Shown: positions 34,777-42,106 of the stretch, in pieces
Layout: each line of letters begins with the position of its first letter
Position numbering within the stretch: the first letter of the stretch is position 1
Assembly: GCA_025210655.1 (NCBI GenBank)
Contig: JAOARG010000015.1
Location: 1 to 64,000, forward strand
Source: Bacillota bacterium
GTDB lineage: Bacteria; Bacillota; Clostridia; Peptostreptococcales; Acidaminobacteraceae
DNA length: 64,000 nucleotides
Direction: 5' to 3'
Translations under genes and position numbers: made by a program
Notes under the pieces: generated by a model
Database searches by the model: none
Told to the model about the DNA's origin: nothing
What the model saw: only the letters and a program-made list of their open reading frames with translations

Positions 34777-34941
34777 CAGGATAATTTTAGACAGTATAGC
34801 TTAATTGGTTTTATTAGCTCAAACTTAAGCTTTTGGGTATTCCCTTATATTATAGCTGGATTATCTATATCGTTAATAATCTTGAATAGGCAATTAAATA
34901 ATAGATTTAAAAATGGCAGAGAATTAGTAGAAAATACTTAA
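34777..34941 (+). pseudogene. Remnant of a membrane permease gene, possibly FecCD-type
   Basis: 54 codons open after TGA 34774, with no start codon or ribosome site in frame. The translation has one strong membrane segment (F-P-Y-I-I-A-G-L-S-I-S-L-I-I-L) followed by N-R-Q-L-N-N and G-R-E-L-V-E. This pattern resembles the middle of FecCD siderophore permeases (helix, then R-x-L-N, then G-x-E-x-A). Assignment is tentative; the rest of the gene is absent. Confidence 0.3.
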
Positions 34942-34949
34942 TAAAAATA

Positions 34950-35858
34950 TTATTTTTTGCTTTTATGGTACTTTTTTCTGAAGGCATTTGGAGTAAGAGC
35001 GTATACTTCTTTGAACTTTTTAGAAAAATATGATGAACTTCCGAAGCCTGAGTCTAAAGATATTTCCAATATACTTTTGTTTGTTTCAGCTAGGTCTATT
35101 GTAGCAACACTTAGGCGGTGATTGAGCAAATATTCATTTGGTGTTAGATTAAGTGTCTTATTAAATAGTCTATAACATTCGCTTTCGCTGATACTTGCTA
35201 TTTTTCCTAACTGAGGAATAGTAATTTTATTACCATAGTTTTTATGGATGAAGCTTATGATTTTATCAAGACGAACTTTATTTTCTGTAGGACTATAGTT
35301 ATCTATGTTTAATAGTTGTGGTTTGTTTTTACACATTGTTCTCCATGCATCAAGCAAATTGGATTTTACTTCAAGTTCATAGCATATATCGCTCTTAATA
35401 AAAGCGTCAAATGCAATACGAATCTTAGATGTTATTTCACTTTCACATGGAATTTTGCTAGAGAACTTAATGGCATAAAGACAAGTATTTGTACATATTG
35501 GTTTAATATAGTCATTGTAGATTCTACTATCTAGTCTACCACCTAGAAAATCTTCTTTGAGTACAAAATTGATTATGTGACAGTCTGAGTCACTGATTTG
35601 AGTAAGTCTATGGAGTGTATTACAATTAATAAAAACACCATCATTTGTATCTAGTATTAAAGAAGCACCGAAATATTCTAGCCTACAAGATCCCTCAAGT
35701 ACAACAATTAGTTCGAGTTCTTCATGCCAATGCCATGGAACTTCTTTTAGGGGGAACTGAGAAAAATATTCATCATATGCTGCTATTGGAAAAAAACTGT
35801 CTCCGTGTTTTTTTAATTCTCTTTGGTTCTGGTCTATTTCAATATTATAATTTTGCAT
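34950..35858 (-). CDS. AraC family regulator with N-terminal cupin
   Basis: 302 residues. A cupin sensing domain (about 20-140) with H-W-H-E-E-L-E-L precedes two helix-turn-helix motifs (about 200-300: I-P-Q-L-G-K-I-A-S-I-S-E-S-E-C-Y-R-L-F, then I-L-E-I-S-L-D-S-G-F-G-S-S-S-Y-F-S-K-K-F), ending L-T-P-N-A-F-R-K-K-Y. A sugar- or small-molecule-responsive activator by family; the target is unknown. Divergent from the VOC gene 112 bp away, which it may regulate. AAGGAGG upstream. Confidence 0.92.
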   Translation of the reverse strand: MQNYNIEIDQNQRELKKHGDSFFPIAAYDEYFSQFPLKEVPWHWHEELELIVVLEGSCRLEYFGASLILDTNDGVFINCNTLHRLTQISDSDCHIINFVLKEDFLGGRLDSRIYNDYIKPICTNTCLYAIKFSSKIPCESEITSKIRIAFDAFIKSDICYELEVKSNLLDAWRTMCKNKPQLLNIDNYSPTENKVRLDKIISFIHKNYGNKITIPQLGKIASISESECYRLFNKTLNLTPNEYLLNHRLSVATIDLAETNKSILEISLDSGFGSSSYFSKKFKEVYALTPNAFRKKYHKSKK

Positions 35859-35970
35859 ACATCCTCCTTGGGTAGAATAGTTATATTATAGTACAGTAAA
35901 ATTATATAATTTTAAGTTATTCTACAGTATTATTATATCATAGTATTATAGATTATATAGGAGGTCGAAA

Positions 35971-36357
35971 ATGAAAATTGAGCATATTGCAATTTGGTCA
36001 CCTGATATAGATAGATTAAGGGATTTTTATATTAAGTATTTTAATGCTAAAGCCAATAAGAAATATGAGAATAAAAAAACAGGATTTTCATCCTACTTTC
36101 TAGAATTTGAAGGTGCTTCTAGACTAGAGATTATGAATATTAGCAATTTGTCATCTTCTAAGAACTTAGAAGATAGACAATATGGCTACTGTCATTTGGC
36201 CATAGCTGTTGGCACTATGTTCAGAGTAATGAAATTGACAAAGCTTTTATATGAAGATGGATATGAAGTTGTTTCACAGCCAAGGATGACTGGTGATGGA
36301 TATATAGAAAGTGTCATATTGGATCCTGATGGAAATAGAATAGAAATAACAAAGTGA
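35971..36357 (+). CDS. VOC family (glyoxalase/bleomycin-resistance fold) protein
   Basis: 128 residues, two beta-alpha-beta-beta-beta halves. Possible metal ligands are H5 (E-H-I-A-I-W), E near 53 (R-L-E-I-M), H near 75 (Y-C-H-L-A-I-A-V-G) and the C-terminal E (R-I-E-I-T). The arrangement fits a lactoylglutathione-lyase-like metalloenzyme or a binding protein; substrate unknown. AGGAGG 8 bp before ATG. Divergent from the AraC gene. Confidence 0.88.
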   Translation: MKIEHIAIWSPDIDRLRDFYIKYFNAKANKKYENKKTGFSSYFLEFEGASRLEIMNISNLSSSKNLEDRQYGYCHLAIAVGTMFRVMKLTKLLYEDGYEVVSQPRMTGDGYIESVILDPDGNRIEITK

Positions 36358-36424
36358 TTAAGTGTTTAGTATAATAAATATGATAAAATAAATTAGAAGA
36401 AAAAGTGAAATTGTGAGGTATAGA

Positions 36425-37027
36425 ATGAGGCTAATTACTATCCAAAGCATCGAGGCATATGATTATTTATTTAATCACAAAGAGTTAATTACAGATGGAA
36501 ATAGTCCATTATTTAATAGGGATTTTTTAGATGCTTATAAATGGATGTCTAGTAAAATGAAAGATAGAAATTGTATAGCTAGAGAAAAGGAGATATATCC
36601 TCTATGGGCATGGAAAAGCTGGGAAGGAAAATCTTTAGTTGCTGATTTAGATTTCTATATTAATTCTGAGAATAAATATGTTTTACTCACAATCGAACTT
36701 GAGGAAGATGAGTTTCTATTATCAGATTTTGATCTATTCCACTATGTTTTAAATTATTGGTACTTACCAATAAATGAAAAAGATGAAGAAGACTTTGAAT
36801 ATGAATATAAATCCCACGGATATACTTGGGATGATCTTAGTAATTTTGAAATAAATGATAGTAATATGATAGAAATAAGGAAAAAGATTGAAGATAGCTG
36901 GGATAGGATATTTGATATAGCCAAGGAAGATGAAAATCTTTATTATGGGAAGCTTGAAGATAAATCTATTCAAGCATGCTTTTGGCGATTGAGTATTGAT
37001 CAAGTAGTTGATGTTAAGTATATTTAA
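36425..37027 (+). CDS. DUF3841-like protein
   Basis: 200 residues, acidic, cytoplasmic. N-terminal M-R-L-I-T-I-Q-S, then Y-P-L-W-A-W, and a W/Y-rich second half (R-I-F-D, then Q-A-C-F-W-R-L) match what I know of DUF3841, whose function is unknown. ATG 36425 has GTGAGG upstream; GTG 36413 is the alternative. Single gene with a terminator after it. Confidence 0.65.
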   Translation: MRLITIQSIEAYDYLFNHKELITDGNSPLFNRDFLDAYKWMSSKMKDRNCIAREKEIYPLWAWKSWEGKSLVADLDFYINSENKYVLLTIELEEDEFLLSDFDLFHYVLNYWYLPINEKDEEDFEYEYKSHGYTWDDLSNFEINDSNMIEIRKKIEDSWDRIFDIAKEDENLYYGKLEDKSIQACFWRLSIDQVVDVKYI

Positions 37028-37052
37028 ATCATATACAATTATGGAGAAGTTA

Positions 37053-37098
37053 AATAAGCCAAACACATAAAGGGGTATGTTTGGCTTATTAAAATTTT
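37053..37098 (+). terminator. Terminator after the DUF3841 gene
   Basis: A 13-bp stem (37053-37065 with 37078-37090) followed by AAAATTTTTG. A second small hairpin (AACAGG/CCTGTT, 37101-37121) follows. Confidence 0.8.
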
Positions 37099-37120
37099 TG
37101 AACAGGTTTAAAAAGCCTGT

Positions 37121-37380
37121 TCTTGACGAAGCCGCTGAAAAAGTACATAAAGTTGATTCTTATCTATAATATGTTGGGTTCCATAATTGAAAGAAAGATA
37201 TATATTGTGGTATAAGAATTTTAAATCGGACTTTTTCAATGGCCTGATCTTGACGAAGCCGCTGAAAAAGTACATAAAGTTGATTCTTATCTACAATATG
37301 TTGGGTTACATAATTGAAAGAAAGATACATATTGTGGAATAAGAATTTTAAATCGGACTTTTTCAGTGGCCTGATCTTGA
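37121..37380. repeat. 127-bp tandem repeat, two units, each a long imperfect hairpin
   Basis: TCTTGAC starts units at 37121 and 37248, and TCTTGA recurs at 37375, an exact 127-bp period. Each unit has inverted ends (GCCGCTGAAAAAGT against ACTTTTTCARTGGC), and the interiors are also largely self-complementary (ATTCTTAT and ATAAGAAT arms). Few differences separate the units. The end sequences link them to the element at 28370. The minus-strand frame across them is judged not to be a gene. Confidence 0.85.
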
Positions 37381-37522
37381 CCAAATTTTATTGAAGGTAT
37401 AATAAGAGTTGAAAAAGGTGTTATTGTAACAATATAATTTTTTTGTTAGGACCATTGAAAGATTATTAGAGATTGAGAGGAATGGCTTTTGAAAATAATA
37501 ATTTTTCGATGGTTAAAAATAA

Positions 37523-37551
37523 TTGACAATGATTCAAAATTGAACTATAAT
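37523..37551 (+). promoter_or_regulatory. Promoter of the flavin reductase gene with MarR-type operator
   Basis: TTGACA (37523-37528), 17 bp, TATAAT (37546-37551). The palindrome TTCAAAATTGAA (37533-37544) sits in the spacer; the same 12-mer is in the MarR promoter. Confidence 0.8.
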
Positions 37552-37606
37552 ACGAAATGTAAGTAATTCATGTGTATTTGGCTAAAGCCAAAAAAATTTA
37601 AATAAT

Positions 37607-37624
37607 TTGTTCAACATTGAACAA
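37607..37624 (+). promoter_or_regulatory. Second MarR-type operator, in the leader
   Basis: TTGTTCAACATTGAACAA, a near-perfect palindrome whose core differs by one base from TTCAAAATTGAA. It abuts the AGGAGG site of the flavin reductase, so binding would block transcription elongation. Confidence 0.65.
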
Positions 37625-37637
37625 AAGGAGGAGAAAA

Positions 37638-38195
37638 ATGTTAAAGAATATTGGTAAAGTAGTGGGATTATATCCAATGCCTGTAACGATTGTTGGTACA
37701 GAGATAGACGGTATTATAAACTGGATAAACATTGCCCACGTAGGTATTGTAGGTAATGACTGTATGATGCTAAGTATGGGTAAAGTTCATCATTCAAATA
37801 TTGGAATTAGAAAAAATAAAACATTATCTGTTAGTTTAATTAATCAAGATATGGTTGAAGCAGCAGATTATGTAGGATTGGTATCTGGAAAGAAAGCAAA
37901 TAAGGCGGATGTATTTGATTATTTTAAAGGTGATTTGGAAGGTGCTCCGATGATCAAAAATGCACCCCTTACTATGGAATGTGAAGTTGTTGATGTTTAT
38001 GAAACTGAGTATCATGAACAATTTATTATCAGACCAGTTAATACATTTGTACAAGAAGAATTATTAGACGAAGATGGAAAAATAGATTTTGTAAAATTAA
38101 GTCCAGTATTATTTGAAATGCAAAAGAGAAGATATCTTTCTGTTGGAGATCAAATTTCAGATTGTTGGAGTGTTGGGAATAATTATTCGAAATAA
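37638..38195 (+). CDS. Flavin reductase-like (FMN-binding split-barrel) protein
   Basis: 185 residues of the flavin reductase-like domain family. The N-terminal P-M-P-V-T-I-V-G-T, then I-A-H-V-G-I-V and S-M-G-K-V-H-H-S-N, form the FMN pocket. It reduces or binds flavin, or uses FMN to reduce small molecules. The last half is helical-tailed (L-L-D-E-D-G-K-I-D-F). AAAAGGAGG precedes ATG 37638. Regulated by the MarR protein encoded next through operators at 37533 and 37610. A truncated paralogue lies at 38909. Confidence 0.88.
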   Translation: MLKNIGKVVGLYPMPVTIVGTEIDGIINWINIAHVGIVGNDCMMLSMGKVHHSNIGIRKNKTLSVSLINQDMVEAADYVGLVSGKKANKADVFDYFKGDLEGAPMIKNAPLTMECEVVDVYETEYHEQFIIRPVNTFVQEELLDEDGKIDFVKLSPVLFEMQKRRYLSVGDQISDCWSVGNNYSK

Positions 38196-38245
38196 GATTT
38201 AATTTTGTTCTTAACATAACTATTACTTCATATCTCTCTTAACAC

Positions 38246-38275
38246 TTGACAATATGTTCAAAATTGAAGTAATAT
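38246..38275 (+). promoter_or_regulatory. Promoter of the MarR gene with its operator
   Basis: TTGACA (38246-38251), 18 bp, TAATAT (38270-38275), with TTCAAAATTGAA at 38257-38268 in the spacer, implying autorepression. Confidence 0.75.
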
Positions 38276-38291
38276 AAAAGTGGTGATTAAT

Positions 38292-38726
38292 ATGAAGGAA
38301 AATTATAGAGGTACCGCAACCTTTAATTCAATTTTAAGAACTAATATAAATGAGTTCTTGAGATTGAAACTAAAGGAGTATGGAAGATCTGAGTTGGTTC
38401 CTAGTTATGGATCAGTCTTGTCGGTAGTTTTTGAGAATGGTGGAAAGGTTCAGATTAAAGTAATATATGACCTAATTCAAAAAAGAAAATCCACGATTAC
38501 AGAAATGATTAATAGATTGGTTAAATTAGGTTACCTAGAGAAAGAGAAAAGTGAAGAAGATAAAAGGGTTACTTATGTAGTGGCAACTCAAAAGGCACTT
38601 GATTTCAAAGAAGATTTTCATGAAATTTCTAATGAGCTTTTTGAAAAATTATTCAAAAATTTTTCTGAAGAAGAAAAAATACTATTTGCTGATTTAATAG
38701 TAAAAGCAATAGGAAATTTTGAATAA
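38292..38726 (+). CDS. MarR family transcriptional regulator
   Basis: 144 residues. The winged helix has I-Q-K-R-K-S-T-I-T-E-M-I-N-R-L-V-K-L-G-Y-L-E, then the wing E-E-D-K-R-V-T-Y-V. Long N- and C-terminal helices form the dimer. It probably represses itself and the flavin reductase via the 12-bp palindromes in both promoters, and is released by an aromatic or oxidising ligand. ATG 38292 chosen; in-frame GTG codons lie 9 and 12 bases upstream. Confidence 0.92.
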   Translation: MKENYRGTATFNSILRTNINEFLRLKLKEYGRSELVPSYGSVLSVVFENGGKVQIKVIYDLIQKRKSTITEMINRLVKLGYLEKEKSEEDKRVTYVVATQKALDFKEDFHEISNELFEKLFKNFSEEEKILFADLIVKAIGNFE

Positions 38727-38740
38727 TAAAGAGTAGTTAT

Positions 38741-38786
38741 AAAAAGGTGATATATCATAGTGTTTTATGATATATCACCTTTTTTA
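38741..38786 (+). terminator. Terminator after the MarR gene
   Basis: A roughly 19-bp perfect stem (38741-38759 with 38766-38784) with a short loop and trailing T run. Confidence 0.88.
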
Positions 38787-38908
38787 ATGACTAAAATAAG
38801 CAATAATATTCACTCAAAAGCTAAATAATATACAAGAGAATTTTTACATTAGTCATTATAATATAAATAACAAAATTAATAATCAATGACTAGAGAGTGG
38901 GGAATATT

Positions 38909-39184
38909 ATGAGTAAAATTAAATTAGGTAGCCAGTCGAGCTTATATCCTTATCCAGCAACTGTAATTTCTGTGGAAGTCGATGGGAAAAAGAATTTTAT
39001 GCAGTTGGGTTTTATAGGCATAGTAAATGCCAATCCAGGTATGATAGGATTTGGAATTGGAAAACACCATCATACGACCAAGGCCATGGAGAAGGGAATG
39101 GTTTTTGCCCTTGCGATAGCTGATGAAGATATGCTTATAAAAGCTGATTATGTTGGAATTAGACCAGGTGATAAAAAGGTTTAA
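38909..39184 (+). pseudogene. Flavin reductase-like protein, truncated
   Basis: 91 residues matching only the N-terminal half of the paralogue at 37638: Y-P-Y-P-A-T-V-I-S-V, then G-F-I-G-I-V, then G-I-G-K-H-H-H-T-T and A-D-Y-V-G-I. It stops at TAA 39182, where the paralogue continues with K-A-N-K-A-D. The sequence after the stop does not restore flavin reductase in any frame, so this is a true truncation. GTGGGG ribosome site before ATG 38909. The FMN-binding core may be retained. Confidence 0.8.
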
Positions 39185-39375
39185 ACCATGACTTAAATTT
39201 TTTCGATGCTAAACAAATTAAGAAAAATATTTATGAAATAAAATTCACAGTTGAAACATCTGGTGAAATGAAAGACGGAATAAGATTCAAAGTCCTAGTT
39301 GAAGAAGAATGGATAGTTAAGAAAGAAGATGAGTCATATGTATTTATTTCATATAGAACTAAAACAATTGGATAA
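39175..39375 (+). pseudogene. 3' fragment of another gene, possibly NTF2-like
   Basis: A second frame, open from 39175 to TAA 39373, gives 66 residues with no start. The end reads G-E-M-K-D-G-I-R-F, then E-E-E-W-I-V-K-K, then Y-V-F-I-S-Y-R-T-K-T-I-G. Alternating strands ending in a W-x-V strand resemble the C-terminal sheet of NTF2-like proteins such as that at 22176, but the assignment is weak. It overlaps the end of the flavin reductase fragment, so the two remnants were joined by a deletion. Confidence 0.45.
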
Positions 39376-39396
39376 AAAATAGTTCTTCTATGTTGT

Positions 39397-39426
39397 GATG
39401 CTCATTAAAAGTGAGCATCTTTTCTT
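39397..39426 (+). terminator. Rho-independent terminator
   Basis: GATGCTCA/TGAGCATC stem (39397-39404, 39412-39419) followed by TTTTCTT. Confidence 0.75.
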
Positions 39427-39502
39427 GATATATAGTGTATTGATGTTACAATTATAAAAGAAAGATTTGAAGGTTAAATTGTAAGATCAAAAAGGAGGTA
39501 CT

Positions 39503-40108
39503 ATGGTAAAAGTAAAAAATAAAAGAAAATCACGGGAAGAAAGAATAGAAGAAATTAGGGTAGCTGCAATTGAGTCTTTTATAAAGAAAGGATATCAGAA
39601 TACTACTATGGAAGATATAATAAGCCTTACAGAACTTTCTAAGGGTGGATTTTATCATTATTATAGTAGTAAAAAAGAAATATTATTAGATATAATGAAG
39701 GACAGCAATATTTTATATATTAACTATGATGAAAATATGGTTAAACTTAATAAGGATTTGTCTTTTGATGAAAAGAAAAAAATACTAATAGATGCTATTC
39801 TTGATAAATTTATTTATACTTCAGATTTAAAACTTCTATATACAATATTTGCATGTGAAATACATGTTGATCCTGAATTGTTGGAAGCTTTTATGGAATT
39901 TGAGAATACTTTTTTTAAGTTTTTAGGAGAAAAAATTGGTGTAAATGTTGATGAAAATATAGAGATTTTTAAATTAGTAAGCAGGAGTTTAAATGGTCTG
40001 ATCTTTAGTCAAAACTTATTTAAGGAAACTGATATTTTTTCCAACAATAGAGAAGCTTTTAAGAAATTTTATGAACCAATAATAGATGATATTTTAAAGA
40101 GAACTTGA
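39503..40108 (+). CDS. TetR/AcrR family regulator
   Basis: 201 residues. The helix-turn-helix is Y-Q-N-T-T-M-E-D-I-I-S-L-T-E-L-S-K-G-G-F, then Y-H-Y-Y-S-S-K-K-E-I-L, preceded by a basic K-x-K-R-K-S-R-E-E-R start. Not close to the two TetR paralogues at 13001 and 17814. AAAGGAGG precedes ATG. Directly upstream of two ABC half-transporters; its stop codon overlaps their promoter -35 box, so it is probably their local regulator alongside Fur. Confidence 0.92.
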   Translation: MVKVKNKRKSREERIEEIRVAAIESFIKKGYQNTTMEDIISLTELSKGGFYHYYSSKKEILLDIMKDSNILYINYDENMVKLNKDLSFDEKKKILIDAILDKFIYTSDLKLLYTIFACEIHVDPELLEAFMEFENTFFKFLGEKIGVNVDENIEIFKLVSRSLNGLIFSQNLFKETDIFSNNREAFKKFYEPIIDDILKRT

Positions 40109-40152
40109 CAAGTTAAATTTTTATTATTAAAATGAGAATGAAAATCATTCTC
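40105..40152 (+). promoter_or_regulatory. Promoter and Fur-type iron box of the ABC pair
   Basis: TTGACA (40105-40110), 17 bp, TAAAAT (40128-40133). The inverted repeat GAGAATGA-AAA-TCATTCTC (40134-40152) begins directly after the -10 and resembles classic Fur boxes, suggesting iron repression. Confidence 0.75.
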
Positions 40153-40197
40153 GAACTATTTTGTGGTATATTGGTCCTTTGGACCTTTTATTTCCCT

Positions 40198-40223
40198 CAC
40201 AACCGACGAGTTCGTCGGTTGTG
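40198..40223 (+). promoter_or_regulatory. GC-rich perfect 12-bp inverted repeat in the ABC leader
   Basis: CACAACCGACGA-GT-TCGTCGGTTGTG. The composition stands out in this AT-rich gap. It has no T run, so an operator (for instance for the preceding TetR protein) or an mRNA-stabilising hairpin is more likely than a terminator. A short GGTCC-TTT-GGACC hairpin (40173-40185) precedes it. Confidence 0.6.
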
Positions 40224-40282
40224 GGAGGTGTAAAGCTTTTGAATTAGAATGATAGAAAAATTATATTATCTAGGAGGTTGAA

Positions 40283-42106
40283 ATGATAAAGGAAAAAAAG
40301 AAACACATTCTTAAAAGATTTGTTCCCTATATGGGAAAGAAAAAAAGATTATTGCCATTGGCATTAGTTTTATCAGGAGGATCTGCAATACTCAATATAA
40401 TCCCATACATATTTGTGTGGCAAATATCTAGAGATATATTGTCTCATCCCAGAGGTTTTTCGCTTTCTAATGTTAGTTTTTATGCATGGGGGGCTTTTAC
40501 AAGTGCAGTTTTAGGGATTGTACTATATTTTTTAGGATTACTGTGCTCGCATCTTGCAGCATTTAGAGTTGAAACAGGAATGCAAAAGGTTGGGATGAGA
40601 AAGATTTTGGATATGCCCCTCGGGTTTTTTGACAACAATTCAAGTGGAAGAATAAGAAAAATTGTAAATGATGGTGCAGGGACTACCCATAGTTTTATAG
40701 CACATCAATTACCGGATATGGCAGGTAGTATTATTTCTCCAGTGATATTGTTAGTACTTTTATTTGTTGTTGATTGGCGAATGGGTTTGGTCTCTTTAAT
40801 ACCGATTCTTTTAGGTTTCTCAACAATGAAGTTTATGACAACATCTGAAGGTGAGCGATTTCAACGTCTATATTTTGATTCTTTGGAAGAAATGAGCTCA
40901 CAGTCTGTAGAGTATATTAGGGGTATACCGGTTGTGAAGACTTTTGGACAAACGATTTTTTCCTTTGAAAAATTTTATAACAGTATAGTTAAGTACAAGG
41001 AAATGGTATACGCTTATACTCTTTTATGGAGAAGGCCAATGTCATTTTATACTGTTATTATGCAGTCTACTGCATTCTTCTTAATACCAATAACGATTTT
41101 TTTAGTTGGCAGTTCTAATAATATAGGCTTGGTATTTGCTGATTTCATATTCTATTTAATGATATCTCCTATCTTTACTATGTTGTTAATGAAATCAATG
41201 CACTTCCAGCAGAATGTATTAATTGCAACTCAAGCAATTGAACGTTTCGACAATCTTTTGGATTATCCCCAAATGGAATCAGGGAAATCACAAGAAAAAT
41301 CTGTGAGTAATGAAATAGAATTTAATAATGTATCTTTCTCATATGATAGTAAGGATAAAAAAGCTATTGATGGGATAAGTTTCAGGGTTAAAGAGGGGGA
41401 AACAATTGCTTTAGTAGGCCCATCTGGTGGTGGAAAGACTACTATCGCAAGATTAGCAGCTAGATTTTGGGACGCTGATGAAGGGGAAGTACTTATTGGA
41501 GGAATGAATGTTAAAGACATAAATAAAGAAAAATTGATGAAGAAAATATCTTTTATTTTTCAGAATACAAAATTATTCAAAGATACTTTAATGAATAACA
41601 TTGTTTTTGGCGAAGAGAATATAAGTATGGATAGAATTGATAAGGCAATAATGTCGTCCCAGTCTAAAGAAATAATTGATAATTTTCCGGATGGTTTAGA
41701 CACAGTAATAGGCTCAAAGGGAACTTATTTATCTGGAGGCGAACAGCAGAGAATTGCATTAGCTAGAGCTATTGTAAAGGATTCGCCAATAGTATTGCTT
41801 GATGAGGCTACAGCTTTCGCTGATCCAGAAAATGAACACCTTATTCAAAAAGCTTTGAAAGAAGTTAGTAAAGGGAAAACAACTCTTATGATTGCCCATA
41901 GACTAACTAGTGTGATGGATGTAGATAGAATATTAGTGGTTAATGAAGGAAAGATAGTTGAATCAGGTAGCCATAATGAGCTATTGAATAAAGATGGATT
42001 ATATAAGCGTATGTGGAACGAGTACCAACAATCAATAAATTGGAAAATAGAAAACATTGCTACTGTTATTGAGGGAGGTAAAAATGATAAATATATTGCA
42101 AAATAG
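40283..42106 (+). CDS. ABC transporter, fused permease/ATPase half 1 (iron-siderophore type)
   Basis: A 607-residue half-transporter: six membrane helices (about 20-310), then an ATPase with Walker A G-P-S-G-G-G-K-T-T, signature L-S-G-G-E-Q-Q-R, Walker B I-V-L-L-D-E-A-T and switch A-H-R. Paired with half 2, whose gene overlaps by 23 bp. Exporter-like folds of this kind (YbtPQ/IrtAB) import ferric siderophores. The Fur box upstream supports that here, though drug export cannot be excluded. AGGAGG before ATG. The D-loop reads A-F-A-D rather than the usual S-x-L-D, hinting at asymmetry between halves. Confidence 0.9.
   Translation: MIKEKKKHILKRFVPYMGKKKRLLPLALVLSGGSAILNIIPYIFVWQISRDILSHPRGFSLSNVSFYAWGAFTSAVLGIVLYFLGLLCSHLAAFRVETGMQKVGMRKILDMPLGFFDNNSSGRIRKIVNDGAGTTHSFIAHQLPDMAGSIISPVILLVLLFVVDWRMGLVSLIPILLGFSTMKFMTTSEGERFQRLYFDSLEEMSSQSVEYIRGIPVVKTFGQTIFSFEKFYNSIVKYKEMVYAYTLLWRRPMSFYTVIMQSTAFFLIPITIFLVGSSNNIGLVFADFIFYLMISPIFTMLLMKSMHFQQNVLIATQAIERFDNLLDYPQMESGKSQEKSVSNEIEFNNVSFSYDSKDKKAIDGISFRVKEGETIALVGPSGGGKTTIARLAARFWDADEGEVLIGGMNVKDINKEKLMKKISFIFQNTKLFKDTLMNNIVFGEENISMDRIDKAIMSSQSKEIIDNFPDGLDTVIGSKGTYLSGGEQQRIALARAIVKDSPIVLLDEATAFADPENEHLIQKALKEVSKGKTTLMIAHRLTSVMDVDRILVVNEGKIVESGSHNELLNKDGLYKRMWNEYQQSINWKIENIATVIEGGKNDKYIAK

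Noticed and set aside
8240-37380. GGCCTGA as a recognition or end sequence shared by five intergenic spots
   Set aside because: A 7-mer seen five times is only slightly above what I would expect by chance; kept only as part of the repeat-element description.
37160-37384. Minus-strand open frame over the tandem repeat
   Set aside because: It spans both repeat units, so the protein itself repeats; there is no ribosome site and the DNA is better explained as self-complementary repeat units.
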